Source: JBNKVT01 sp050299335
GTDB taxonomy: Bacteria > Pseudomonadota > Alphaproteobacteria > Rhodobacterales > Rhodobacteraceae
Direction of reading: 5' to 3'
Length of the DNA: 14,484 nt
Assembly: GCA_050299335.1 (NCBI GenBank)
Contig: JBNKVT010000056.1
Coordinates: 1-14,484 of the forward strand
Shown here: one piece after another, positions 5,673 to 13,297 of the stretch
Position numbering within the stretch: the first letter of the stretch is position 1
Layout of the letters: each line of letters opens with the position of its first letter
Position numbers and translations under genes: made by a program
Notes under the pieces: model-generated
The model's input: only the letters and a program-made list of their open reading frames with translations
The model's database searches: none
What the model was told of the DNA's origin: nothing

Positions 5673-6434
5673 TCAGGCAGGTGCGCTCCGGTTCAACTGC
5701 AATTGGGATCCACGTCCGGGCACTTTGAAGGCATAGGCCAGTATTTCGCTTGTCACCTCGGTTGGGTTCCGTTTGGTAAAGCCATTATAGATGTTGTCCT
5801 CATAGCGGATGGGTTTCAGCCATCCGGCCTCGCGCGGCAGACTGACCGAAGTCAATCCCTTCTCGAAGGCCCATCGTGCCAGACGGACATCGACGAATTT
5901 CTCGCTGCCTTTCATGAAATCCCAGTCCGGGTAGCTCGAGGCGGGCATGACGCAGGTATTTGTCGCGACCTGGTCGACGACGACCGGCGCGCTGGACTCC
6001 TCGTAGAAAGTGAAAACCTTCCGGAAATCGGCAATCCTGGCTGGATAGGTCAGCATGCCGACCAGGTTTTTCCACCGAGGCCGAAATTTCGGCTTTTCGT
6101 ACAGCGAGCCGTGATAGGATGCGATGACCTCCCGAGAAGGCAGGCTGGCAAGCAGTTTCAGCGAACGAGAGACAAAATTGTCGGGAAAGACCACATCGTC
6201 ATCGATACAAAAGACGTATTCGGCACCTGCAACCGAGGGATAGAATTTCCCGGTATCCTTGAGATCGGTGTCAGGAATGATGGCGCAGATCTTGTCGCGG
6301 TTCAGCTCCGGCGGAATGCTGTCGTATTCGTTGAGCACAATGTTGAGCCGGTCGACCTGCGGCAGGACCGTTTCGACCACCGACAGCATGCTTTCCCGCC
6401 GCGGCGGGAAGGTCGCGAGATTGGCAGCGATCAT
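5673..6434 (-). CDS. Glycosyltransferase, GT-A fold (GT2-like)
   Basis: This 253-residue protein starts directly with the first strand of a GT-A domain (MIAANLATFPPRRESMLSVV) and carries the metal-binding acidic motif CIDDDVVFP (76-84), with Asp78-80 as DxD candidates. It has no signal peptide or transmembrane segment. A nucleotide-sugar-using glycosyltransferase for a surface polysaccharide or lipid is likely, but donor and acceptor are unknown. Its ATG overlaps the stop of the upstream methyltransferase as ATGA, showing coupled translation and probably a shared pathway. G+C and third-position G+C look lower than in the flanking genes, suggesting acquisition by transfer. It converges on chpT with 57 bases between stops and no clear terminator. 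Confidence 0.75.
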   Translation of the reverse strand: MIAANLATFPPRRESMLSVVETVLPQVDRLNIVLNEYDSIPPELNRDKICAIIPDTDLKDTGKFYPSVAGAEYVFCIDDDVVFPDNFVSRSLKLLASLPSREVIASYHGSLYEKPKFRPRWKNLVGMLTYPARIADFRKVFTFYEESSAPVVVDQVATNTCVMPASSYPDWDFMKGSEKFVDVRLARWAFEKGLTSVSLPREAGWLKPIRYEDNIYNGFTKRNPTEVTSEILAYAFKVPGRGSQLQLNRSAPA

Positions 6435-7084
6435 TGCGCGCGCCTTTCAAAGAGCCGGAAGAACGCGAAACCGGTCTCCGTCGGAACGCTTCTGCCGGAA
6501 TACGTGTCGGGGTGCGGCCAGGTCTCGGCGGGTCGGAACGCCAGCGCATGGTCTGTGATCCATGCCGAATACTTGCAATGCCGCATATGCACGGCGCCGG
6601 TCGCCTTGTCCGTGTCCGAGGCACAGATGAGCACATACCGGTCCGCCGCGGCGAACAATCGCTCCATATAGGTGGAAAACACCGTTTCCTCGACAAGGTG
6701 GTCGATCACGTCCAGCGACAGGGACAGGTCGAACTCGCGAGGCCGGGCCGTGAAGTCCTGCAATGTATGAAAGATCTTGCGTTTGTCCCTGCCGGCCTTC
6801 TTGCGCGCCCGCGCAACCGCGTCCCTGGAGACGTCGAGCCCCGTATAGGATGGCACATCGAATCGTGACGCCTGGTTGCCGTCCCCGAAACCGAACTCGA
6901 TTACTGAACCAATTTTCCGCCTTGCAACAAGTCCATTGACAATTTCCGCCTTGTAGTCGGCCGACCGTCCAAGGGACCCGGCGCCGGAATTCCGGTCGGA
7001 GCCATGGCGATGCTGCCAGTAGGTTTCGCTAGAGAACGGCGTGGATGGGCTTGGGGTGGCAATCGATCTGAATTTCTGAAGCAT
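6431..7084 (-). CDS. Class I SAM-dependent methyltransferase, probably surface polysaccharide-related
   Basis: This 217-residue protein has the Rossmann methyltransferase motif I VIEFGFGDGNQ (61-71), the acidic end of strand 2 in TGLDVS (81-86) and the motif IV region DLSLSLDVIDHLVE (119-132). Its coupling to the glycosyltransferase suggests that it methylates a sugar or a carbohydrate-linked group, but the substrate cannot be read from the sequence. The ATG at 7084 has AGGGG 5 bases upstream; the frame is open further upstream to 7288, but that part overlaps a terminator and another gene's 3' end. Codon use is less G+C-rich than in sahR, metF or metH. There is no clear promoter in the 120 bases upstream. 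Confidence 0.75.
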   Translation of the reverse strand: MLQKFRSIATPSPSTPFSSETYWQHRHGSDRNSGAGSLGRSADYKAEIVNGLVARRKIGSVIEFGFGDGNQASRFDVPSYTGLDVSRDAVARARKKAGRDKRKIFHTLQDFTARPREFDLSLSLDVIDHLVEETVFSTYMERLFAAADRYVLICASDTDKATGAVHMRHCKYSAWITDHALAFRPAETWPHPDTYSGRSVPTETGFAFFRLFERRAQ

Positions 7085-7206
7085 CTGAGCCCCTGGACAT
7101 GTCTGGGATACGCACACGGATGAACTTGGAATGCTAAAATATGGGAACCGAACACCGGGGCCTTGTACCATTCCAAAGCGAGCGCAGAAAGAGAAAACAC
7201 AGACAG

Positions 7207-7230
7207 GAAAAGCCCTGCTGGCGACAGGGC
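7207..7230 (-). terminator. Intrinsic terminator of the small gene divergent from sahR
   Basis: On the minus strand GCCCTG and CAGGGC form a 6-bp G+C stem (7230-7225 with 7217-7212) around a 7-base loop, followed at once by TTTTCC. It lies 27 bases past the stop at 7257 and before the methyltransferase gene, so it closes a separate short transcription unit. Confidence 0.65.
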
Positions 7231-7256
7231 CGTTCACAATGCCATTGGTGGTGATG

Positions 7257-7364
7257 TTATTCGGCGTCTTCCTTGGCCAGTTCTTCACCAGTCACCTGGT
7301 CGACGACCTGCATTGACAAACAGGCCTTTCCGCAGTCGTCGCAACCCACAAGCCCGACCTTCAC
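7257..7364 (-). CDS. Very small CxxCxxxC protein, or 3' part of a frameshifted gene
   Basis: From a GTG at 7364, preceded by AAGGAGGG with 7 bases of spacing, a 35-residue product reads MKVGLVGCDDCGKACLSMQ, then VVDQVTGEELAKEDAE. Cys8, Cys11 and Cys15 make a CxxCxxxC motif that could bind a metal or form a disulfide. Third codon positions are mostly G or C, the pattern of real genes here, and this continues upstream for about 12 codons (GHRKDIVKEGLD) to a TGA. ATG starts at 7453 and 7447 lie in the -1/+1 alternative frame; one missing G near 7400 (ACGGCC for ACGGGCC) would join them into a protein of about 65 residues. So this is either a true 35-residue gene or a frameshifted one. It has its own terminator and shares a control region with sahR. 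I do not recognise the family. Confidence 0.5.
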   Translation of the reverse strand: MKVGLVGCDDCGKACLSMQVVDQVTGEELAKEDAE

Positions 7365-7371
7365 GTCCAGG

Positions 7372-7379
7372 CCCTCCTT
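7372..7379 (-). promoter_or_regulatory. Near-perfect ribosome-binding site before GTG 7364
   Basis: AAGGAGGG on the minus strand lies 7 bases before the GTG at 7364. It is the strongest Shine-Dalgarno match in the window and supports the short reading of this gene. It also encodes K-E-G in the upstream-extended frame, so it may be coincidental. Confidence 0.4.
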
Positions 7380-7437
7380 GACGATGTCCTTGCGGTGGCC
7401 GTTTCTTCAGCTAGAAGCGACAATTCACCGGATAAAA

Positions 7438-7466
7438 TTGTTGACATAAACATTTCTTTATATAGT
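7438..7466 (+). promoter_or_regulatory. Probable promoter of the sahR-metF-metH operon
   Basis: TTGTTG (7438-7443) and TATAGT (7461-7466, five of six -10 matches) are 17 bases apart. A perfect TTGACA overlaps at 7441-7446 but would give a spacing of only 14 to the same -10 box. The start of transcription would be near 7473, leaving a leader of about 100 bases before the sahR ATG at 7577. I see no known SAM or SAH riboswitch consensus in that leader. Confidence 0.5.
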
Positions 7467-7473
7467 TATCTGT
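7450..7473. promoter_or_regulatory. Candidate SahR operator (imperfect palindrome)
   Basis: The 24-base site has outer arms ACA and TGT and a central TATA; comparing the two 12-base halves gives 7 matches of 12. ArsR-family regulators bind such A+T-rich imperfect palindromes in their own promoters. It covers the -10 box of the sahR promoter and the -10 region and candidate ATG codons of the divergent small gene, so one bound dimer could block both. That SahR binds here is inference. Confidence 0.4.
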
Positions 7474-7483
7474 ATTGTTTCAA
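7457..7483 (-). promoter_or_regulatory. Possible promoter of the small divergent gene
   Basis: On the minus strand TTGAAA (7483-7478) and TATAAA (7462-7457) are 15 bases apart, shorter than ideal. Transcription would begin near 7450. That is at or inside the ATG codons at 7453 and 7447, which favours the downstream GTG at 7364 as the start unless the message is leaderless. Confidence 0.4.
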
Positions 7484-7576
7484 CGGATCGGCTCCAGCCG
7501 GTCGATTCTCCGGAAAGGGTCCGGTGCGGTGAGGGTCGGTTGGACAGGTTAAGGACGGCTGAAGGGGCTGGCGGGA

Positions 7577-8569
7577 ATGGAGCGTTTGCTTAACACGATC
7601 AAGGCGGCGGGCGACAAGTCGCGGCTGCGGATCCTGTTCCTGCTCAGCCGAGGCGAGCTGAATGTCTCCGACATCACTCAGATCCTGAACCAGAGCCAGC
7701 CCCTGGTCTCGCGCAATCTGAAGATCCTGTCGGATGCCGGGCTGGTGAACCGCTACCGCGAGGGACAATGGGTGGTCTGCCGGCTGGCCGAGACCGGCAC
7801 GGGTGCAGCACTTGTCCGCGCCGTCATCGCCGAAGCCCCCGGAAACGACCCGGTTCTGTCGCGCGACATCGAACGCGCCAACGTCTTGCGAAAGACGCGG
7901 GCCGAGGAAGCGGCGCGGTATTTCGAAACCAGCGCCCGGACCTGGGACCGGATCAGGGCCCTGCATATCGCACCCGAGCGGGTTGAGGAGGCGATTCTGG
8001 CAGCACTGGGGCCGGAGGCGGTTGGCACGTTGCTTGATCTTGGCACCGGGACCGGGCGGATGCTGGAACTGCTCGCCGACCGTTGCCAGGCCGGGATCGG
8101 GATCGACTCGTCGCAAGAGATGCTGGTTGTGGCCCGCGACAAGCTGGCGGGGCCGGAATACGGGCATATCCAGGTGCGGATGGGGGATATCCTGGCCCTG
8201 AGCCAGGACAGCCACTCGGTCGATCTGGTGCTGCTGCATATGGTGCTGCACTATCTCGACGATCCGGCGGCGGCTGTGGCCGAAGCCGCACGGGTGCTGC
8301 GCCCCGGGGGTCGCCTGCTGGTAGTCGATTTTGCGCCCCATGACCACGAGTTTCTCAGAGATTACTACGCACACCGGCGGCTTGGCATCTCGGCCGAGCA
8401 GCTGGAGGCGTGGAGTGCGGCGGCCGGGCTGTCGCAGAAACTGTTCACCGAATTGCCGTCCGCCGGGGGCGAGGCGGAAAAGGGGCTGTCGGTCTCGCTC
8501 TGGCTGGCGGAGCGAATGCCGGGGGGCGAAGACGCCACCACGCCCCAAACCGAGACACAGGATGCCTGA
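7577..8569 (+). CDS. sahR: SahR-like regulator: ArsR-type HTH fused to a SAM-methyltransferase-like domain
   Basis: This 330-residue protein has two domains. Residues about 5-72 are an ArsR winged helix (LNVSDITQILNQSQPLVSRN recognition region, then the wing REGQWVVCRL). Residues about 145-320 are a class I methyltransferase fold: TLLDLGTGTGRMLELL (151-166), GIGIDSS (173-179) and VLRPGGRLLVVDF (240-252). The ArsR part lacks the CxCxxC metal site. In Proteobacteria, SahR proteins of this kind respond to S-adenosylhomocysteine and repress methionine-cycle genes such as metF, metH, metE and ahcY. The position directly before metF and metH fits that role. The methyltransferase fold probably serves as the ligand sensor; whether it retains activity is unknown. 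AAGGGG lies 9 bases before the ATG. Confidence 0.82.
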   Translation: MERLLNTIKAAGDKSRLRILFLLSRGELNVSDITQILNQSQPLVSRNLKILSDAGLVNRYREGQWVVCRLAETGTGAALVRAVIAEAPGNDPVLSRDIERANVLRKTRAEEAARYFETSARTWDRIRALHIAPERVEEAILAALGPEAVGTLLDLGTGTGRMLELLADRCQAGIGIDSSQEMLVVARDKLAGPEYGHIQVRMGDILALSQDSHSVDLVLLHMVLHYLDDPAAAVAEAARVLRPGGRLLVVDFAPHDHEFLRDYYAHRRLGISAEQLEAWSAAAGLSQKLFTELPSAGGEAEKGLSVSLWLAERMPGGEDATTPQTETQDA

Positions 8570-8570
8570 C

Positions 8571-9476
8571 ATGATTGCCAACCCGACCTTTCCGCCCGCC
8601 AAGGGCCGCCCGCGCGTTTCGTTCGAGTTCTTCCCGCCGAAGTCCGAAAAGATGGAAGCCGCCCTCAAGGACACCGTCCTGAAACTGGCCCCTCTGGCCC
8701 CGCAATTCGTCTCGGTCACCTATGGTGCAGACGGCTCGACCCGCGACCGGACGCTCGGGGTGATCCGGCATGTTCTCGACGAAACGCCGCTGAATGCCGC
8801 GGCACACCTGACCTGCGTCGGCGCCGACCGGGCCGAGATCGACGCGCTGGTGGCCGAATACTGGCGGCTTGGCGTGCGCCATATCGTGGCCCTGCGCGGC
8901 GATCCTCCTGCCGGTGCCGGTGGCTACCGCCCGCATCCCGGCGGCTATGCCGGGGCGGCGGAACTGGTGGCCGGGGTCCGGGCGGTCGGGGATTTCGAGG
9001 TTTCCGTCTCGGCCTACCCCGAAAAGCATCCCGAAAGCGCAGATCTCGAGGCGGATTTCGACAACCTGAAGCGCAAGATCGACAATGGCGCGACCCGCGC
9101 GATCACCCAGTTCTTCTTCTCGAACGACACCTATCTCAGCTATGTCGAGGCCGCCCGTGCCCGCGGCATCGACATCCCCATCGTCCCCGGCATCCTGCCC
9201 ATCGAAAACTTCACCCGCGCCTCCGGCTTTGCCGAGAAATGCGGCACCACGATCCCCGACAGTGTCAGGGCGCGGTTCGAGGGGCTCGAAGATGATCCCG
9301 AAACCCACCGGCTGGTCGCGGCGGTCTTTGCCGCCGAACAGGTGCAGGGGCTGCGCGAGGCCGGGGTGGAGGACTTCCATTTCTACACGCTCAACCGGCC
9401 CGAACTGGTGACGGCGACCTGCAGGCTCCTGGGGATTTCGGCCCCTACCGGGACCCGGGAGGCGGCGGATGCCTGA
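8571..9476 (+). CDS. metF: Methylenetetrahydrofolate reductase [NAD(P)H]
   Basis: This 301-residue FAD-dependent TIM barrel reduces 5,10-methylene-THF to 5-methyl-THF, the methyl donor for MetH. Family blocks seen are VSFEFFPPKS (16-25), with the catalytic Glu in FEFFPP, VTYGADGSTRDRT, HLTCVG, HIVALRGDPP, SVSAYPEKHPES (FAD/folate region), RAITQFFF and PIVPGILPI. Length is usual for a bacterial MetF without a regulatory domain. I prefer ATG 8571, one base past the sahR stop, because AGGA lies 8 bases upstream; ATG 8562 would add three residues and overlap sahR by 8 bases. The end overlaps metH by 8 bases, so all three genes are tightly packed in one operon. Confidence 0.92.
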   Translation: MIANPTFPPAKGRPRVSFEFFPPKSEKMEAALKDTVLKLAPLAPQFVSVTYGADGSTRDRTLGVIRHVLDETPLNAAAHLTCVGADRAEIDALVAEYWRLGVRHIVALRGDPPAGAGGYRPHPGGYAGAAELVAGVRAVGDFEVSVSAYPEKHPESADLEADFDNLKRKIDNGATRAITQFFFSNDTYLSYVEAARARGIDIPIVPGILPIENFTRASGFAEKCGTTIPDSVRARFEGLEDDPETHRLVAAVFAAEQVQGLREAGVEDFHFYTLNRPELVTATCRLLGISAPTGTREAADA

Positions 9477-12400
9477 AGTGTCGGAGACGGAGCGCCGCCT
9501 GCGGGAGATCGCGGCTGGGCGGATCGTGCTGCTGGACGGTGCAACCGGCACCCAGTTGCAAGCCCACAAGCTTGAAGAGGCGGATTTCCGGGGCGCGCGG
9601 TTTGCCGATCATTCCCACGACCTCCGGGGCAATTTCGATGTCCTGAACCTGACGCGGCCCGATCTGATTACCGACCTGCACCGCTCGTATCTGGAGGCGG
9701 GCAGCGACATCGTGAAGACGAACACCTTCTCCTCGACCTCGATCGCGCAGGGCGATTACGGGCTGGAAGGGCAGGCCTTCGAGATTGCCCGCGAAGGGGC
9801 GCGGATTGCCAGGGAAGCCGTGGCGGCCTTCACCGCCGAGACCGGGCGCGAGGCGTTTGTCGCCGGGGCCATCGGGCCGACGAACCGGACGGCCTCGATT
9901 TCTCCTGACGTGGAGCGGCCCGGGTATCGGGCGACCAGTTTCGACGAATTGCGGGTGGCCTACGGCGACTGCGCCCTGGGGCTGATTGCGGGCGGGGCGG
10001 ACCTGATCATTGTCGAGACCGTCTTCGACACGCTGAACGCCAAGGCGGCGATTGCCGCCATCGAGGAAGCCTTCGAGGCCGAGGGACGGCGTCTGCCGGT
10101 CATCATCTCCGGCACCATCACCGACCGATCGGGCCGGACCCTGTCTGGCCAGACGGCCGAGGCGTTCTGGATCTCGATCCGCCACGCCCGGCCCCTGGCC
10201 GTGGGGCTGAATTGTGCCTTGGGCGCCGAGGCGCTGCGGCAATATGTGGACGAGATTTCCAGCGTCGCCGATACGCTGGTCTGCACCTATCCCAATGCCG
10301 GGCTGCCGAACGCGTTCGGCGAGTATGACGAGAGCCCGGAATACATGGCCGGGCAGATCGGGGGCTTCGCCGCCGACGGGCTGGTGAATATCGTCGGCGG
10401 CTGCTGCGGCACCACACCTGACCATATCCGCGCCATGGCTGAAGCCATCAAGGGCAAGGCCCCCCGCACCGTCCCGACCCGCGAAATCCGCATGGAACTG
10501 TCGGGGCTGGAACCGTTTCGGCTGACCCCCGAGACCAATTTCGTCAACATAGGCGAGCGGACCAATGTCACCGGCTCGGCCAAGTTCCGGAAGCTGATTA
10601 CCGCCGGGGATTATGACACCGCGCTGGATGTGGCCCGCCAGCAGGTCGAGAACGGTGCCCAGATCATCGACGTCAACATGGATGACGGCATGCTCGATGC
10701 CGAGGCGGCGATGGTGACCTTCCTCAACCTCATCGCCGCCGAGCCCGACATCGCCAAGGTCCCGGTCATGATCGACTCGTCGAAATGGTCGATCATCGAG
10801 GCCGGGCTGAAATGCGTGCAGGGCAAGTCGGTGGTCAACTCGATCTCGCTGAAAGAGGGCGAGGCGCCGTTCATCGAAGCCGCACGGCTGTGCCGGCGTT
10901 ATGGCGCGGCGGTGGTGGTGATGGCCTTCGACGAGCAGGGTCAGGCCGACACGACCGAGCGCAAATTCGAGATTTGTCAGCGCTGCTACCGGATCCTGAC
11001 CGAAGAGGTCGGCTTCCCGCCTGAAGACATCATCTTCGACCCAAATATCTTCGCCGTGGCGACGGGAATGGAGGAACACGATTCCTACGGGCTGGCCTTC
11101 ATCGAAGCGACGGCGCTGATCAAGGAAAACCTGCCCCATGCCCATGTCTCGGGCGGGGTGTCGAACCTGTCCTTCTCGTTCCGCGGCAACGAGCCGGTGC
11201 GTGAGGCGATGAACTCCGTCTTCCTCTATCACGCGATCAAGGCGGGGATGCAGTTCGGCATCGTCAATGCCGGGCAATTGGCGATCTATGAGGATATTCC
11301 GGCGAAACTCCGCGTTCCGGTCGAGGACGTGATCCTGAACCGGCGCAAGGACGGCACCGAACGGCTGCTGGCCATCGCCGAGGATTATCGCGGCGAGGCC
11401 GGGAAGGCGCGGGTGGTGGACCTGAGCTGGCGCGAAGGCTCGGTCGAGGAACGGCTGGCGCATGCGCTGGTGAACGGGATCACCGAGTTCATCGAAGGCG
11501 ACACCGAAGAGGCGCGCGCGAAGGCAGCCAAGGCGCTCGACGTGATCGAGGGGCCGCTGATGGACGGGATGAACATCGTCGGCGACCTGTTCGGCTCCGG
11601 CAAGATGTTCCTGCCGCAGGTGGTCAAGGCCGCCCGGGTGATGAAACAGGCGGTGGCCTATCTGCTGCCGTTCCTGGAGGCGGAAAAGGCCGAGGCCGGG
11701 ATCACCGAGGATGACGCGGCCGGGACGATCGTCATGGCGACGGTGAAGGGCGACGTGCACGATATCGGCAAGAACATCGTCGGCGTGGTCCTGCAGTGCA
11801 ACAATTTCAAGGTGATAGACCTCGGCGTCATGGTCCCGGCCCAGAAGATCCTCGATACCGCGAAGGCCGAGAAGGCGGACATGATCGGGCTCTCCGGCCT
11901 GATTACCCCCAGCCTCGACGAGATGTGCCATGTCGCCGCCGAGATGGAGCGACAGGACTACACCCTGCCCCTGCTCATCGGCGGCGCCGCGACCTCGGTC
12001 GCCCATACCGCCGTGAAGATCGACCCGCGCTACAACAAGGGCCAGGCGGTGCATGTGACCGATGCCAGCCGCGCGGTCGGGGTGGCGACAAAGCTGATGA
12101 ACCCCGGGACGCGCGGGGCCTTTCTGACCGAGACCGGCGAAAGCTACGCCAAACTGGCCGACAGCCATGCCAGGGGCCGGACGGAGCGGCGGTTCTTCAC
12201 CATCGACGAGGCGCGCGCCAATGGGGCGAAGCTGGACTGGGTCGGGTACCAGCCTCCGAAGCCGGGGTTTCTGGGGACGCAGGTTTTCGAGGATTACGAC
12301 CTGGAAATACTGGCGCGCTATATCGACTGGACACCGTTCTTTTCCACCTGGGAAATGCGCGGGCGCTATCCCGATATCCTCGACCACCCTGAGCAGGGCG

Positions 12401-13203
12401 AGGCGGCGCGGGCGCTGTTTGCCGATGCGCAGGAGATGCTGAAGCGGATGACCGGCGAGGGCTGGCTGACGGCGAAGGCGGTGATCGGCTTCTGGCCTGC
12501 GGCGTCAAAGGGCGACGATATCGTGCTCTATACCGACGAGGCGCGGAACCGGGAACTGACGCGGTTCTGCACGCTCCGCCAGCAGATGCAGCGAAACTCG
12601 GATCGGGCCAATCTGGCGCTTTCCGATTTCGTCGCCCCTGAAGGGACGGCGCCGGACTATCTCGGGGCGTTTGCTGTTTCGACCGGGTTCGGCGAGGATG
12701 CGGTGGCGGCGCGGTTCGAGCGGGCCAACGATGATTATTCGGCGATCCTCTCCAAGGCCCTGGCCGACCGTCTGGCCGAGGCGCTGGCTGAAGCGATGCA
12801 CGAAGAGGTGCGGAAAACCCATTGGGGTTATGCGCCCGATGAGGCGTTCGACAATGCCGGGCTGGTAGCCGAGAAATACGACGGCATCCGCCCGGCCCCG
12901 GGCTATCCCGCCCAGCCTGACCATACCGAGAAGGGCGTCCTCTTTGACGTTCTGGACACCGAAGCGACAATCGGCGTCAAGCTGACCGAAAGCTACGCAA
13001 TGTGGCCGGGGGCCAGCGTCTCGGGCCTCTATTTCTCGCACCCCGAGGCGCGGTATTTCGGGGTCGGCAAGATCGGGCGGGATCAGGTGGCGGATTACGC
13101 AGTCCGCAAGGGGATGTCGCTGGCAGAGGCCGAGCGGTGGCTAGCCCCCAATCTGGGCTATGATCCGCTGAAGGCGGAGGAAGTGGCCGAGACGGTGGGT
13201 TAG
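9469..13203 (+). CDS. metH: Cobalamin-dependent methionine synthase
   Basis: This 1244-residue enzyme transfers the methyl group of 5-methyl-THF through cob(I)alamin to homocysteine, giving methionine and THF. All four modules are present on one chain. The homocysteine domain (about 1-340) has zinc ligands Cys249 and Cys312/Cys313 (VGGCCGTTPDHI). The pterin domain (about 355-620) begins NFVNIGERTNVTGSAKF. The cap and B12 domains (about 650-890) have GDLFGSGKMFLPQVVKAARV and GDVHDIGKN, with His764 as the lower cobalt ligand. The SAM-dependent reactivation domain (about 905-1244) has RPAPGY (near 1140) and ESYAMWPGASVSGLYFSHPE. Length matches E. coli MetH, with no frameshift. GGAGG lies 6 bases before the ATG. 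It requires cobalamin, and no B12 riboswitch precedes the operon. Confidence 0.96.
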   Translation: MPEVSETERRLREIAAGRIVLLDGATGTQLQAHKLEEADFRGARFADHSHDLRGNFDVLNLTRPDLITDLHRSYLEAGSDIVKTNTFSSTSIAQGDYGLEGQAFEIAREGARIAREAVAAFTAETGREAFVAGAIGPTNRTASISPDVERPGYRATSFDELRVAYGDCALGLIAGGADLIIVETVFDTLNAKAAIAAIEEAFEAEGRRLPVIISGTITDRSGRTLSGQTAEAFWISIRHARPLAVGLNCALGAEALRQYVDEISSVADTLVCTYPNAGLPNAFGEYDESPEYMAGQIGGFAADGLVNIVGGCCGTTPDHIRAMAEAIKGKAPRTVPTREIRMELSGLEPFRLTPETNFVNIGERTNVTGSAKFRKLITAGDYDTALDVARQQVENGAQIIDVNMDDGMLDAEAAMVTFLNLIAAEPDIAKVPVMIDSSKWSIIEAGLKCVQGKSVVNSISLKEGEAPFIEAARLCRRYGAAVVVMAFDEQGQADTTERKFEICQRCYRILTEEVGFPPEDIIFDPNIFAVATGMEEHDSYGLAFIEATALIKENLPHAHVSGGVSNLSFSFRGNEPVREAMNSVFLYHAIKAGMQFGIVNAGQLAIYEDIPAKLRVPVEDVILNRRKDGTERLLAIAEDYRGEAGKARVVDLSWREGSVEERLAHALVNGITEFIEGDTEEARAKAAKALDVIEGPLMDGMNIVGDLFGSGKMFLPQVVKAARVMKQAVAYLLPFLEAEKAEAGITEDDAAGTIVMATVKGDVHDIGKNIVGVVLQCNNFKVIDLGVMVPAQKILDTAKAEKADMIGLSGLITPSLDEMCHVAAEMERQDYTLPLLIGGAATSVAHTAVKIDPRYNKGQAVHVTDASRAVGVATKLMNPGTRGAFLTETGESYAKLADSHARGRTERRFFTIDEARANGAKLDWVGYQPPKPGFLGTQVFEDYDLEILARYIDWTPFFSTWEMRGRYPDILDHPEQGEAARALFADAQEMLKRMTGEGWLTAKAVIGFWPAASKGDDIVLYTDEARNRELTRFCTLRQQMQRNSDRANLALSDFVAPEGTAPDYLGAFAVSTGFGEDAVAARFERANDDYSAILSKALADRLAEALAEAMHEEVRKTHWGYAPDEAFDNAGLVAEKYDGIRPAPGYPAQPDHTEKGVLFDVLDTEATIGVKLTESYAMWPGASVSGLYFSHPEARYFGVGKIGRDQVADYAVRKGMSLAEAERWLAPNLGYDPLKAEEVAETVG

Positions 13204-13256
13204 GCGGTTGCACCGATCCGGCAATCTGTTGGGCGAGCCGATGCCCTCGAGGGATG

Positions 13257-13274
13257 GTGGGTGAAATCACCCAC
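13257..13274. terminator. Inverted repeat between convergent metH and methyltransferase genes
   Basis: GTGGGTGA and TCACCCAC are separated by two bases, giving a stable hairpin 53 bases after the metH stop and 23 bases after the stop of the minus-strand gene at 13298. There is no T run on either side, so it is at best a bidirectional terminator of the non-classical kind or a transcript-end stabiliser. Confidence 0.4.
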
Positions 13275-13297
13275 ACTACGCGGCTTTACGGCCAGCT

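Noticed and set aside
7473..7576. SAM or SAH riboswitch in the sahR leader
   Set aside because: I looked for SAM-II, SAM/SAH and SAH riboswitch consensus elements. Short stems are possible, but no recognisable core appears, and a protein regulator already explains control.
7577..8569. Arsenic or metal sensor of the ArsR family
   Set aside because: There is no CxCxxC or other clustered Cys/His metal site in the winged-helix domain, and the gene heads metF-metH rather than ars genes.
9445..12387. A 980-codon open frame on the minus strand opposite metH
   Set aside because: It is fully antisense to an intact, well-conserved metH. Its length comes from the strong third-position G/C bias, its translation is rich in Arg/His/Gly/Asp without domains, and it has no ribosome-binding site.
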